A stretch of DNA of 64,000 bases from Limonium bicolor (GCA_023374045.1 CM041780.1:34032337-34096336), one strand, 5' to 3'; numbered from the stretch's first letter, positions 1 to 13,081 are shown. Program-made: numbers and translations. Notes: generated from the sequence alone by a model not told the origin.

Positions 1-978
1 AGGGTTTTGAAGTTTTCTTACCATAGAACACACAAGGAGTTGTCTGGCTTCAAGAATGAGTGATTTTTCCTCCAAAATGAGCTACAACCATGGAGTTCAA
101 AATCAGTATTTGGGGGTTTTGAAGGGTGGAAAACAATCTCCAAGGCAAGGTGAGTATTTTGTTGTATTTAGTTTTTTATTTTGACTTGATTTAGTGGAGG
201 AACAAGGAAGAAGAAGAGTGAAGCTGTTGAGGCTTCATGAAATCCCCATGGGAGAGGGAATGAGCAGAGAGAGGGCTGGAAAGAAGAAGAAATCGGAAGG
301 GGAGAAGAGAATAGAGGAAAAAGAAATGTGAGAGAGGGAAATAAAGTAAGTTGCTTTATGCTTTTGTCCTTTAGTGAACAAATGTAGAATTAATAGGTAG
401 AGAGGGGGGAGAAAAAACGTGGGTCACAAGGAGGAGAGCAGTTCAGATTTTATTTTACAAAAAAAAAGAGGGAAGGACATTGTGGTCATTTAGCAAATAA
501 CACCTCATAAGTCCCGTTTGGCACTCAACATCAATCCGGGACCGGTTTCCTAATTTTTCTCGTTTTATTAATTTTAATGGTTCTAGACCTTGATTAATGT
601 TTAATTATAGTTATATAATGGACTATAAGTTTTTACGAGCCCATTAGACCCATTTAAAATCACATTTCATGGGTTTCTCAAAAAAGTACTTTAAAGCTCG
701 TTTTACGTTTTTAATCCACTATTTGGATCCGTTTCCTTCGAGAATTTTTCCCACATGTTCTTGGTGACTAACTAAGTCCTAGGAATCCATTTAGGACCCT
801 AGTTAAGGTTATATAATTCCTATGGTTACATAACACACATTTTTACGTTTTGTGACTTTTACGCGTTTTCTTTTTCTTTTTGGTTTTTATTTCTTCACCA
901 ATGATTTTAAGAACTTAATTAGCCTTAGAAAATCATAATTACCAAATTAATTAACAGATTAAGGTTTGGGGTATTTCA
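1..978 (-). repeat. Fragment of a chromovirus-type LTR, antisense
   Basis: On the minus strand this begins at 978 with TGAAATACCCC, the LTR start used by the other long LTRs here, and runs leftward out of the window. The stretch at about 660-740, with aaagctcgttt and gatccgtttcc, resembles the equivalent part of the LTRs ending at 27303 and 41638. No coding sequence is visible. The other end is not in the window, so solo LTR versus complete element cannot be decided. Confidence 0.65.
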
Positions 979-1529
979 CCTTTGCTGGTACGGTTAACGG
1001 GTGGCCCCCAAACTAACGGGGCTACGCACGACTATTTTGTCGTATACATGCGATTGTTTATTCATACAACAATAATAAGAAGTGTAACTAAAACACAACA
1101 CAATCACAAGAAGTACTCATAGCTCAAAAAATACGAACGACGTAATGGACGTTCATTAAGTAAGTGAGTTAGCCTTTTAACTCCTTAAATTGATAAACAT
1201 TTATTTCTCATCTCAAACTTCATCTCAAATAAGTCTACAATTCTTTAATTAGATGTGGTTGTACTTAGTCTATTATTTATTTTTTTCAGGTCAAAAGTGA
1301 CCCTAGCCGACGAGCTACTAACTCCATTGGTTTAAGTAAAACAATATTTCTTAAATTGAGATTTAGGTGATCCCACTACACCCCCTTAATTTTCCTTCCA
1401 CGACGAACAAAAAATTTGAGATGGCGAGTCTATTTATCGACTCTAGGTGTCAAGTCCGAAGACAAGTCTCAATGGAAGTTGACTCTAATAAAAGGTAACC
1501 GACCTCCTACTTCAAACATGCATGACCAG
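979..1529 (-). repeat. Antisense LTR remnant, left part, split by the 40-kb insertion
   Basis: Bases about 1018-1080 (ggggctacgcacgactattt, then a catgcgatt...ttcatac motif) resemble bases 38345-38400 of the AlkB-element LTR, so this looks like a diverged LTR in antisense. It ends in ACCAG (1525-1529), the target site duplication of the element starting at 1530. The matching right part is 42030-42374. No gene is seen. Confidence 0.5.
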
Positions 1530-2401
1530 TGAAATACCCCTAACCTTAAAAATTAATTAAATGATCTATTAATGATCTAAGAGGTTTAATAAACATCTAA
1601 ATATTATTGGGGAACAATCTAAAAGATCTTAACAAGGCAAAACATGCCTTAAGATCGGTAAAACCAAAAATGTGCTTTAAAGCACCATAAAGATTGTATG
1701 ACCTCAAATAGGATCCAAAGTGGATTCCTAAGTATTACAATGAAGTAAGGAACACAACAAAACTATTACCAAACAAAACTAAGCTCAGGAACACCCTGTG
1801 ACACAAAAAGGTGCACTAAAACACCTTAAAGCACGTTTTTGTGAAATTGCCTTCTAAATTGGTTTTTAATGGGCTTAAAGGTTATAATTACCTTTAAATA
1901 TGATATTATATCACATTATATCATATTAGGAATTTAATTCCAAATTTTACAAATTTTACAAATTTAATATTAAAATATTAATAAAACCCTAAAAGGGGGG
2001 CCCGCTTGAGTCAACATTGACTAAGAATGGTCAAGAGGTCAAAGTTGACCCCTTGGACCACATGGAATCGGAAGCTACAAGCAAGAGGAGGCTGGATTCA
2101 CCACTTGCACATTCAAGAGACAAGTCTCCAACACAAGCCCTTAAATTAAGGAGACTACTTTACCTTTTGATTAATTAATACACTCTTGCTCCATTATTTG
2201 ACTCCACCAGCCTCCAAAACCGTGTGAGCCTGCCCTTTCCCCTCCATTAACCGATGCCTTATCCTCCTTGATGAGTCATTAGCCAATACAAATCAATAAA
2301 CTAATCAAAAGTTGTCTTATTCAATTATTAAGCCTCATTTCAATTATTTCCTTGGCTCTTGCTCCATTCCAACTGAGCTTGCTCCATTCCAGCCGAGCTC
2401 C

Positions 2402-4683
2402 TGCAGACGTTATATGATGAGTGGTTAAACTGGTGTAAAAGTAAAAGAAAGGAAATTAAAACTCAAAATAAACGTCGGGCTGCAAACAAATCCCGGTCGT
2501 AGTAGTATAGTGAAATTGTAAGCGACCGGATGTCGAACCGTGGGACTAATATACATATAATAGTACCTAAGCGTGTCACAAGAGGGGGGATTAATTGACT
2601 TGTATTATAAATAAAAAGGAAAGAGAAAAATAAACACAGTTAATAGATAAATTAAATGGAACTCTGGGTCAGGTTATTATAATCTGCATAATTAAGCCAA
2701 CTCTACTGGTTTAATTATAATTGTTTGGCAAAATTCCACTTATTATCTTAAGGACTAAATCATAGCCTCAAAAGAACTCGTTTACCTGAAAATGCAAGGT
2801 TTTAATCAAGGTTCAAGCACAATGCGTGTAAACGGACGGTTTAGATATGAGAAATTATTTATGCATCTGAAAATACTAACTTATTAAATCATAATAAGCT
2901 TTCTCCAAATTTACGGCTTAATTAACCTATCTATTTATCACCTGGTCTGATCAAAATAGACTTAGCAAGCAATTTAATAAACTCATGACATTTATTTAAA
3001 AGGCGAGAGATAAGCTTTAAACGTAACAACTGTATTTAAATAAAACCAGTAAAAATATTGCATAATTAATACGAACTAGAGGTGATCATAATGTGTCCGG
3101 CCCGGCAGCCCGGTCCGACCCGGCCCGTAAAAAAGCCCGACAGGCCCGAGCCTGATTGGGCTTCCAGGCGGGCCTGGACATAAAACCAGGCCCGAATAAA
3201 AAACCGGGCCGGGCCACGGCCCATTTTTTGAGCCCGTGGGCAAGCCCGGCCCGGCCCGATTTTATATTTATTATTATTATTTTTTAAAATGTAATATATA
3301 CATATTTAATTTTTATATAATATATACGAAAATTATATATAATATATAAACTGTAATTAAGTTATATATATAATATATGAATTTATATTAAAATATATTA
3401 ATTAATTTTTTTTTCTTAATTTATATAAAAAAAAAATTAAAAAAACCGGGCCGGGCGGGCCGGGCTTCGGCAAAACCTGGAAAAAACCGGGCCTAGCCCG
3501 GCCCGGCCCGAGCATGTAAAAAACCGGGCTTGGTTTTTCAAAATAGGCCCGACGGGCCTAAAATTTTCCTTCGGCCCGGCCCGCCCGCCCGAATGATCAG
3601 CTCTAATACGAACACAAAAAAACCATTCCCAGAGTATAAATATTCTAGCCTAACATATTAAATAGAATAACGGGAACAAGAGTAGTAGAAATCATCTGTA
3701 GTCACTCCTGTATTCGTTCTGCTATTTTGTATACGTAGGACTAGAGGTGAATATGGTGGAAAGTGAAATAAAAATGGAGAAGACGGGAGGAGAGAAATGA
3801 GATGGCGTGAGGTTTGTGGTGAAGTGGTATGTGGGGTCGTGGATGGTTGTGTTGTCTGGGTGGTGGATGTCCATTTTGAGAAGAAGGCTCGTGGGTTTAT
3901 ATAGAGAAAGGAAGAGGCAACAGAGAAGATAGACAGACGCGTGAGGATTTGATTGAGGCGGCAGAAGAGCTGGATAGGATAGGATTTGCAGATTGATTGC
4001 TCTCATTTATTGCAGGGGACAGAGCGTGTGCAGAGTAGATGGATAAGTTGCAGACAGTGGACGAGTGGACGAGTTGCAGCGGCGAGTTGCAGACAGTCGG
4101 CGCGAGGAAGACAAACTGTTCGCGACTGATTTCAGATCTGGAAATTACACGTGTCCGCTTTGTTGTCCGCTCAGATCCATGCGGTTGCTTTTGTTTTCCG
4201 CTAAGTAACTCACTCACTCTCTCACGTCCGCCTCACTACCTCACTCACGTCCGCCCAGCAAATTCACTCACGTCCGCCTTGTTTTAGAAGGATGCAGAGG
4301 CGGTTGCATCTGTCTCACGCATGGTCTCACGTCCGCGTAAAGTCAAGCGGTTGCAGGGGCGGATGCTTGTCTCTTGTCCGCCTAAACCCGTGCAGACGCA
4401 GGGGCGGACACGACCAAGAGGCGTGCCTCTCGCGTGACTCTCTTCTACCGGCTCTAGTTTCTTCGTTTGGACTCCGTTTTCTGAGCCGTTTGCGTCTATG
4501 CGTTCGTCTATTCGTCTACTTTACTCCCAGCTTGGTTTTCCTCATGTTAAACCAATAAATTTGTGAGATAAACAATAAAACATAAACTAGAGGAAAACTA
4601 ACCGAAGTGGAGAAATGAGCAAGAAAAGTGCTAATATATATATGAAATACACCTATAAAACATGCTCATTTGGACACTTATCA
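2402..4683 (-). repeat. 3' LTR of the Athila-like element
   Basis: It is near-identical to 6993-8738 after removal of the 529-bp MITE at 3077-3605 and its duplicated 8 bp. That leaves about 1,745 bp, matching the other LTR (1,746 bp). It contains many CGTCCGC / GCGGACG motifs between about 4160 and 4410. Confidence 0.88.
3077..3605. mobile_element. hAT-like MITE with GGCCCGGCCCG-rich ends
   Basis: It begins TAGAGGTGATCAT and ends ATGATCAGCTCTA, an imperfect terminal inverted repeat. It is flanked by the 8-bp direct repeat ATACGAAC (3069-3076 and 3606-3613). The sister LTR near 7660-7668 has a single ATACGAAC, which is the empty site. An 8-bp duplication and this TIR style fit the hAT superfamily. 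Both arms are rich in GGCCCGGCCCG blocks and the centre is almost pure A/T (3265-3440). There is no transposase. Confidence 0.85.
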
Positions 4684-4724
4684 CACACCCCCACACTTAT
4701 CTTTTTGCTTGTCCTCAAGCAAAA
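4684..4724 (-). other. PPT and upstream hairpin of the Athila-like element
   Basis: Read on the minus strand, the hairpin TTGCTTG-AGGA-CAAGCAA (9-bp stem in full, 4703-4724) is followed by a G-rich tract, AAGTGTGGGGGTGTG (4684-4698), which abuts the LTR end at 4683. This is the plus-strand DNA priming site. The hairpin parallels those upstream of the chromovirus PPTs. Confidence 0.75.
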
Positions 4725-5887
4725 CCACGTACCCAAGTAAGTAGGGAATGCTCAATACTAACAAATATTATTATGAAGGGTAGGATAAACATGATCTTTT
4801 TAACTTATTGAGGAGTGTGAAAAATTAACTGCTGGTGGCATAGGTGTGCTCAGGGTAAAAATAAAATATAGAGTTTCGGGGTATGATCCAAGGTACTTCA
4901 ATGTTTCTTTTAGGTGACTCTGAGAACTTTTACCATGGCCAACTTCTTTCAAGAATGGGCATTGAGGAGAAAACAAAAGGAAGAAAAGATTTATGCATTT
5001 GTTTCACTTTTGCATAAGGGATGAGAAGATAATAGATAAGCATCAAGCTTTTGTATTTAAGAACACTCAACTCTCTTTTGTTGGTTACCAATGGTGTCTC
5101 GCAAGTCCCTTATTATTTCTTTCTCTTCTCTTTTTTTTTTAACAGAAAAGCACCCCTTAGCAATCCCTAAGAGAGAAGACAGAAAGAAACCCTGAGCAAT
5201 AAATCCAACCATTTGCAGATTATTTGGTCACACCGCATATAAAATGCTCCTCAAAAGTAATCAAAATTTTAAAATTTTGTACAATTTATCCCACAATTCA
5301 TAACAGTATTTATTCTTAAAGAGAACAACCCACATATAAGGGGTCACGATATTGAATTGGACAAACGCATGATAAGGAGAGAGATTAAACATTTAAGCAC
5401 AAAATGTCACCGAAAAGGGCACACTCCCCCACACTTAAATTGAACAATGTCCTCATTGTTCACTAGAAAAACAAGGGAAGGTTTCAGAAGACCTTTTCGG
5501 TAAGTAGATAAAATAGAGATAACACAAAGATCACAAATAAACAATTAAGCACATAAACGCTCCTCTGTAGTTTTTATTTAAAATAAAAGCATAATTAAAG
5601 AACTGGTACTCCCCTGATATTATTTTTGCTTGCATTTATAGGAGTTCCCCCACATTTGAGCTTCAGCCTCAAGTAGCGTAGCTTGGTTGCGGTGTAGATA
5701 TGAAGGTGCACGTGCATAAGACACTAGAAGCAACCATACTATAAACGGGGTTAAAAGTTAGCAAAAATAAAATTTAAAGAGAACCTGAAAATTAAAAGAG
5801 CATAAAAGCAAATAAAATAAAAGTACACCCGGGTTGCCTCCCGGGAAGCTGCCCTTCTTTAACGTCTTTGGCTAGACGCCTGCTTCG
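4725..5887 (-). other. Non-coding internal region of the Athila-like element
   Basis: No protein is recognisable. Around 5828-5880 the minus strand contains the gtctagccaaagacgttaaa / gggaggcaaccc string, which I recognise as a recurrent non-coding motif of Athila-type plant elements. The rest is A/T-rich and otherwise featureless. Confidence 0.55.
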
Positions 5888-6451
5888 TTATCCTGGATCA
5901 AAACAAAACGTTACCTCGGCATATAAAATAAGAAAATTAATACTCCACAAAATCTGGTGTTTGAGGAGGTACTGCCGGGAACGTAGTTCTAACAGAAGAC
6001 CCGGTGGTGATGATTTTTCTTCCTCAAATTGGAGGATGTAAGCATCCTCCTCTTGTAGGTGAGGCACATAAGAAGAACACTGATTAATATCATCTTTAGA
6101 GAAAGTTGATTCTTTGAAGGTGATAATGGCGTTTTGTTTGGATATCTTGGCGGGAGGTGATGGCAATTCCTTCTCTTCATTTTTGAGGATGTAAATATCC
6201 TCATCTTCTGGGTAGAGCATAGAGAAGGATGGATACTGGCGGTAGGTGACTATAGAGGGAAGAGCATAACTTACGTCCGTAGTGGGGTGTTCTACCTCTT
6301 GAATGATTTCGCTCTTCGGTTGCTGTTCTGGTTGATCTTCTAACCAGAGTTGTTCTTGTTATATGAGACAATCCTCATAATCATGAGCTCCCCCACATAC
6401 GGAGCAGTATGAATAGCAGAACTCTTGCTCGAACACCTGTTCCATTTCCAT
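5888..6451 (-). pseudogene. Gag-like zinc-knuckle ORF of the Athila-like element, one in-frame stop
   Basis: Reading minus from ATG at 6451, the first 30 residues include CSVCGGAHDYEDC, a C-x2-C-GG-x-H-x4-C knuckle of the kind found in Gag of Athila and related gypsy elements; it binds nucleic acid. A TAA at 6361-6359 follows. The same frame then stays open for 156 further codons to 5888, giving an acidic, Glu/Asp/Pro-rich segment that includes the repeated pattern EDEDIYILKNEE and EEDAYILQFEEE. The length, 187 codons without the stop, is far below a full Gag. It may be a decayed relic or a short packaging protein of a non-autonomous family. Confidence 0.5.
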
Positions 6452-6971
6452 TCTTTTTTGTGTTTTTGTATATAAAACAAAACTACAGAAAAAGATTAGA
6501 AAATAAAAGGATTAGAAACAAACTAAATAATAATATAAGTGGTTCAGAGATGGACTGGAGCCTTGTTCTTCTCTTCGGGTCGAGCTGGAACAATTGGGGA
6601 AGAACAGATCGAACCGAAACACAGCGGTTTAGTTTTTTTTTTGAATTGGGTGACGTCCGCTTGGACAACCGCGGACAACCGCCAATTGATAGGCGGACGC
6701 GAATGGGTGACGACCGCGTCTAATGAGGCGGACAAGGAGGCGGAGCGGCTGTGAGGCGTCCGCGTTGGTTGAGGCGGACAGGAGGGCGGTGCGGACAGGC
6801 TCTGTACCGTTTTTTTTACGTACTTAGCTGAAACAGATTAGAAAACAAACACACTAAAAATATAAACAAAATATAAAAGATAATTAATATAAATAATAAC
6901 AAAATAATATAGACAAAATATTCTAATATAACAAGTGAATAATCCGGGGCTTAAGGACTAGAATAAACTAG

Positions 6972-6989
6972 TCCCTGGCAACGGCGCCA
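6972..6989 (-). other. PBS, tRNA-Asp type
   Basis: On the minus strand this reads TGGCGCCGTTGCCAGGGA, complementary to the 3' end of plant tRNA-Asp apart from one position in the usual TGGCGCCGTTGCCGGGGA form. It sits 3 nt from the 5' LTR end (6993), which fixes the orientation of the element. Bases 6600-6830, between the PBS and the knuckle ORF, carry more CGTCCGC/GGCGGACA repeats. Confidence 0.8.
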
Positions 6990-6992
6990 TTT

Positions 6993-8738
6993 TGCAGACG
7001 TTATATGATGAGTGGTTAAACTGGTGTAAAAGTAAAAGAAAGGAAATTAAAACTCAAAATAAACGTCGAGCTGCAAACAAATCCCGGTCGTAGTAGTATA
7101 GTGAAATTGTAAGCGACCGGATGTCGAACCGTGGGACTAATATACATATAATAGTACCTAAGCGTGTTACAAGAGGGGGGATTAATTGACTTGTATTATA
7201 AATAAAAAGGAAAGAGAAAAATAAACACAGTTAATAGATAAATTAAATGGAACTCTGGGTCAGGTTATTATAATCTGCATAATTAAGCTAACTCAACTGG
7301 TTTAATTATAATTGTTTGGCAAAATTCCTCTTATTATCTTAAGGACTAAATCATAGCCTCAAAAGAACTCGTTTACCTGAAAATGCAAGGTTCTAATCAA
7401 GGTTCAAGCACAATGCGTGTAAACGGACGGTTTAGATATGAGAAATTATTTATGCATCTGAAAATACTAACTTATTAAATCATAATAAGCTTTCTCCAAA
7501 TTTACGGCTTAATTAACCTATCTATTTATCACCTGGTCTGATCAAAATAGACTTAGCAAGCAATTTAATAAACTCATGACATTTATTAAAAAGGCGAGAG
7601 ATAAGCTTTAAACGTAACAACTGTATTTAAATAAAACCAGTAAAAATATTGCATAATTAATACGAACACATAATAACCATTCCCAGAGTATAAATATTCT
7701 AGCCTAACATATTAAATAGAATAACGGGAACAAGAGTAGTAGAAATCATCTGTAGTCACTCCTGTATTCGTTCTGCTATTTTGTATACGTAGGACTAGAG
7801 GTGAATATGGTGGAAAGTGAAATAAAAATGGAGAAGACGGGAGGAGAGAAATGAGATGGTGTGAGGTTTGTGGTGAAGTGGTATGTTGGGTCGTGGATGG
7901 TTGTGTTGTCTGGGTGGTGGATGTCCATTTTGAGAAGAAGGCTTGTGGGTTTATATAGAGAAAGGAAGAGGCAGCAGAGAAGATAGACAGACGCGTGAGG
8001 ATTTGATTGAGGCGGCAGAAGAGCTGGATAGCATAGGATTTGCAGATTGATTGCTCTCATTTATTGCAGGGGACAGAGCGTGTGCAGAGTAGATGGATAA
8101 GTTGCAGACAGTGGACGAGTGGACGAGTTGCAGCGGCGAGTTGTAGACAGTCGGCGCGAGGAAGACAAACTGTTCGCGACTGATTTCAGATCTGGAAATT
8201 ACACGTGTCCGCTTTGTTGTCCGCTCAGATCCATGCGGTTGCTTTTGTTTTCCGCTAAGTAACTCACTCACTCTCTCACGTCCGCCTCACTACCTCACTC
8301 ACGTCCGCCCAGCAAATTCACTCACGTCCGCCTTGTTTTAGGAGGATGCAGAGGCGGTTGCATCTGTCTCACGCATGGTCTCACGTCCGCGTAAAGTCAA
8401 GCGGTTGCAGGGGCAGACGCTTGTCTCTTGTCCGCCTAAACCCGTGCGGACGCAGGGGCGGACACGACCAAGAGGCGTGCCTCTCGCGTGACTCTCTTCT
8501 ACCGGCTCTAGTTTCTTCGTTTGGACTCCGTTTTCTGAGCCGTTTGCGTCTATGCGTTCGTCTATTCGTCTAATTTACTTCCAGCTTGGTTTTCCTCATG
8601 TTAAACCAATAAATTTGTGAGATAAACAATAAAACATAAACTAGAGGAAAACTAACCGAAGTGGAGAAATGAGCAAGAAAAGTGCTAATATTATATATGG
8701 AATACACCTATAAAACATGCTCATTTGGACACTTATCA
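6993..8738 (-). repeat. 5' LTR of the Athila-like element
   Basis: A 1,746-bp LTR (TG...CA) nearly identical to the 3' copy apart from the MITE, so the insertion is fairly young. Confidence 0.88.
7948..7960 (-). promoter_or_regulatory. TATA box of the Athila-like 5' LTR
   Basis: The minus strand reads CTCTATATAAACCC, a near-consensus plant TATA box inside the LTR. Transcription would start about 30 bp further left. The same box occurs in the 3' LTR near 3897-3907. Confidence 0.55.
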
Positions 8739-11515
8739 GCTCCTTCCACTTCCAAACTCTCTCAAGCCTTGTTCTTGAGCATGGAAGGTAGATCTAACTC
8801 CTAAGCTTCGAAGGTAATGGTTTAAGGCTTATTTTGGCTCTTTTTCTTCATCTCTTCACCATCTACACTTAGATCTCGTGGCTCATCACTTCCTATGGCT
8901 TATTCTCAGTGTTTTAAGGTTAGAACACCAACCAATTTCGGCTGAAGCAAGTATAGGGACCAAGGTTTCCCAAATCTGCATTTTAAGGTAAAAAACATAC
9001 CTTAAGCTTCTCTACTCTTCATCGATTTTCTTCCTTTGATTTTTATGAGTTTATACACTCATAATCTTCATATTTACATGTTCAATCTGTTGGTTAGCCT
9101 TTTGAAGCAAGGGAGGCCGAGATCTAGAGGAAATACCCTTCTTTAAGGCATTTTCCAAGGTAAAACCTAATACCAAGGCAGCTTGTTGTTGTTTAGCTAT
9201 TTCCTATGTCGATATGGTGGAGCGAACACCTTGTGGTGTGTTTGATTCAGGCCGAATCCATCTTGAAGTTCCCTTGCATTTTTAAGGTGATTTTTGCCTT
9301 AAATCTTACATTAATTTTTCCTTATGGTTAAGCTCAAGCATGGAGTATAAACATATCTTATTTTGGTGTATTAAACATGTCTAAATGATGTGGTGAATTT
9401 TCCTTCAAGTGGCCGAGTTCATACAAGGAGAAATCAAGGTATAAACACCTTAAAACTTATGATTTTATAGTTTCTAAGCATATATATTAATATTGCCGAG
9501 AGGGAACTTAATAATATGGGTTATATTAACCTAGAAATGGAAAAAAATGACTAAGATAAATTAAGCTAGTCATTTAAGAGATTTAATAACATAATGATCA
9601 AATTATGACATTATGTGGAAAAAATAATTAAACCATGGTGAGGCCGTGAGTTTATGCTATATTTTGAGACATTTAAGTGTAATTATTTGCAAGTTCAAGG
9701 TTGTAATAAGGCCATGTCATTAGGCCATTTTAATTTAAGTTTATAAGCTTATTTAGTTAGATTTATGCTTATATAATTAAGTTTGGGGTCAAACGGTAAT
9801 TACTAACAAAATATTAGGCCGTGGGCTTAATTTAGAGGAATTTAGGGTTTTTTAATGAATTTGAATAAAATTTAACATTTATAAAGTTTGGGTCAAGATT
9901 GTAAAAATAGAAAACTATGGGTGTATTGGTGATTACCAAAAGTTTGGTTCCAAATTGGTACTAGAAGTCAAAGTTGACTATATAGGAGACTTTGACCAAG
10001 TTTGGAGAATTTTAGAAACTAAAATACTACCTATTTAAGATAAGTATTAAATTGTAAAAGATTTATAAGAGATGGGGCTATATGTGATTTATGAGAAAAC
10101 TTGGGGGTACTAAATGGAGTTTAGTACAAACCTTAGGTTATTAGGAATTTTTAGAAGGTGATTTGGTTGAATTTGGAGTTTATATGAATTATATAAGTAT
10201 TAATATAAGATATTTCATAATATTGTACAAATGGTAAAATATGTGGTTAAAGCCGAGATTTAGAGAAAGTATAAGGTAGTAACGATGTTTATAACCTTTT
10301 GGTATAGTTTGGTAATTTTTGGAGTTAATATATAAGGTTTTATCAAGATATGGTGATAATATAGTTTTGATGATATTAAGAAAACTATATGTTATAAAGA
10401 GGGGAATTTGGTGAATATAGAAAGTTAAGTGGTGGAAAAATAATTAGAATAGACTAGGGGGTTGTTCGGTTATTAAAAAATATAACCATAGGTTATAATT
10501 ATATTAAGGCTTAAGGATTATAATATAAGGTATATGTTATAAGTGTAACAATGAAATATAATTGAGGTTGATTTGTGATTTATAGAGGTTTAGTGGTTTA
10601 TATTGAAAGCCGAAAATATAAGGGGCTGTTTGGTATTTTAAAACAATTTACAACTATATGTTATAATTGTTTTAATGACATAAATGTGATAATATATGTT
10701 ATATAACTATAATGTAACATTATATTAATTATGTGGTGGATTTTGTAAATATTTAAGAACATAGGTGTTGTTCGAAAATATTAACATTTTTAAATGAAAT
10801 TTATAATATGGTTTTAATGTTATAAGAGTTATAACATTTATAATATAAGAGGTATTCACTAGAAAGAATGAATATATATTATTAGACTTACCATATAATA
10901 AAATAGTTTCATAATACATGCTATGGTGGAAAAAAAATAAAATATGGTTCAATAACCATGTATTTTCATAATTAAAATGATATAAGATAAAGGGAAAAAG
11001 GATTACAAACATTGGATATTGAATTCTAATGTTAAGAGTATACATGTGATAATAAGGATTGATATAATTGAGAGTATTGTTTATATATGAATTATACCAC
11101 ATTGAACAAAAAAAGAAGAAGAAGAGAAACAAACCTTAGAAAAAAATAATAAATACTAAGGTATGATGAATAGTACATGACAAAGAATCATGTGTACAAT
11201 ATAGAAACAAACTATACGACATGCAAGGGTATGTTAAGTCACATGCGATAACAAGTCCAACAATAAGTATATTAATATACAAGGCAAGACTACGCATGTA
11301 ATATAACACCTTCTCAAGTTAAGCCGAAAACCCGACAAACATTGACAATTTATAACGGGGGGTTAGCCGGGAGATATTAGTGACGGTACGGGGTACCGTA
11401 GGGTTGTATTTTCATACGGGATGCTAATCAGTAGCATTATGTGTTGTTTAGACTGTTAGAGACGACACCCGGAGCATAGGAACTTGCTGATTCATACTCC
11501 ACCGTAATACATCAG

Positions 11516-11528
11516 GGTGAACGGTATG
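11516..11528 (+). other. Conserved LTR motif GGTGAACGGTATG (outer 5' LTR)
   Basis: This 13-mer recurs exactly in every long LTR family of the window: here, 21815-21827 (3' LTR), 31264-31276 (solo LTR) and 45796-45808. On the minus strand it occurs at 24793-24805, 39113-39125 and 42323-42335, and again in the duplicated copy. The surrounding sequence is strongly diverged. Function unknown. Confidence 0.7.
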
Positions 11529-13081
11529 TTATTTATGTGGCTTGATTGTCTCTGAGGATTTCCTCAGTTCAGACATTGTGTGAAAATCTGTGATAAGATT
11601 GAATGTCTTCTTGTGTGAATTAATATGCTTGAGTTGCGAATTAATGCTGCTTTATTATTACTGTTGTACGATAACAGTACCGTTAGTATATATGAACATA
11701 TTATAAAACGAACTAGCGGCAATGATGCTATCTTATATGTGTAATAGAAGGAACGTAAGTAAAACGTTGTAGCACTAGGATAATAAGATATATAAAATAT
11801 CTGAGAGTTATATACGGAGCATTGGCCTCTTTAACGCTGCTCTCGTATCTAGCACTGGATCCCGAGTCGACATACTCAGGATTGGACTACGACCTTAGTC
11901 TACTGTGTTAGGGAAAAAAAAAGGTAAAACGATGCGATGGTATAGATAAGTTTATCAAAAGGACGTGGCTCTTGCTGTGAACTGTGATCCATTAACGATA
12001 CTAGGATACCGTGTGGTAACTCTAAGTATCTGGATAAATTTCCAACGAACTACAGATTGTTCGTAGGACGGAGACTCTACCGCTGGAGTGGCTATTGCCG
12101 TGGGTGACCCGCCATAAGAGATGGGTAACTTAGATACACGTCGTTCTAACGAGACGTTGTCTTTAGGCATGACTAAACAAATACGGAAGACTATATTAGC
12201 TCATACATTATGCGAACATTAGCTGGGCTTGTACGCCAAAGATGGGAAGGTATACTTGTTTATAATTCTTGTTGTTTCGCCTTGTTGCTTGTGGTTATGC
12301 TTTGTAATTATATGTGGTATGTTGGTGGATTGTTTGAACGAGCCATTGTGCTCATATTGTGTGTGGTGAACTGGTTGAGTCGAGTCGCTGTACTCATGTG
12401 TAGGCTATGGTGGGTTGTTTGGTCGAGTGAGTCGCCGAACTCAATTATGAACTATTAAGTGTTTGTTGGAATGGAGTCTCTGTACTCATATAAGCGGTGT
12501 AACGCTTTCAGTGGTTTATTACGATGCGATGTGTGAAGCCGGGGGCTTGTTTGTTATTTGAGTTTACTGCAATATATATATTGTTGCTTTACAGTTTTAT
12601 ATTAAACTACTTGCATGAAAATGAATTGCATGCTCTCGACCAATTAACTGAGGGTTTGAGGGGACATGACGGTCATGTAGTAACATACTCAGCAGGGGCT
12701 GATTCCATACCACAAACAACCATTTTTGCAGGTATGCAGCTTCCGGTGTCGGCAAAGAGAGGGACGCGCTGGGTAGTTTAATTACAGTTGTTTAAAATAT
12801 GCACTGTTGCGTTTTGATACGACTTAGAAACGTGTATAGGATTGGGATACTTAGAATGCTCACTATGAATGTATTTTATATTGGTTTGGGTAGGATAGAT
12901 CTATCTCTTGTTGTCACTGTGGGAAATTGTTTCGTATTTAAGAATTTATCAGGAGGCACGTTATTACTCGTATGGGCGAGTAAGAACGGTGACACCAGTA
13001 GTCCAATTGTTGAGATTACCGCTGCGATTATATTGTTAAGTAAGATAATTAGGAGCCGATTGAGTAGGGGTGTTACAAAAG

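Larger units (their letters stand above)
2402..8738 (-). mobile_element. Athila-like non-autonomous LTR retrotransposon
   Basis: Termini are TGCAGACGTT...ACACTTATCA, flanked by the 5-bp duplication GCTCC (2397-2401 and 8739-8743). The uninterrupted site is visible in the outer 3' LTR near 19457. Transcription direction is minus: the PBS sits beside the right-hand LTR and the PPT beside the left-hand LTR. The PBS matches the 3' end of plant tRNA-Asp, as in Athila elements. The 2.3-kb internal region holds only a small zinc-knuckle frame with an internal stop. There is no Pol, so it depends on an autonomous partner. Confidence 0.85.
1530..13077 (+). repeat. 5' LTR of the outer element, interrupted
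   Basis: About 5.2 kb of LTR once the Athila-like insertion (2402-8738 plus its 5-bp duplication) is removed. It aligns along its length with 18594-22994 plus 41639-42024. The 3' LTR lacks roughly 0.4 kb that is present here at about 9850-10270. The LTR is strongly A/T-rich and has no coding capacity; the 135-residue frame at 10725-11132 is low-complexity antisense. The motif GGTGAACGGTATG lies at 11516-11528. Confidence 0.87.

Noticed and set aside
3077..3605. Reading the GC-rich block as a CpG island or promoter
   Set aside because: TIRs, an 8-bp duplication and the empty site in the sister LTR show it is a MITE.
10725..11132. 135-residue open frame on the minus strand, partly repeated at 21213-21425
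   Set aside because: It is Phe/Tyr/Asn-rich translation of A/T-rich LTR sequence, is truncated in the sister LTR and has no domain; a shadow frame.
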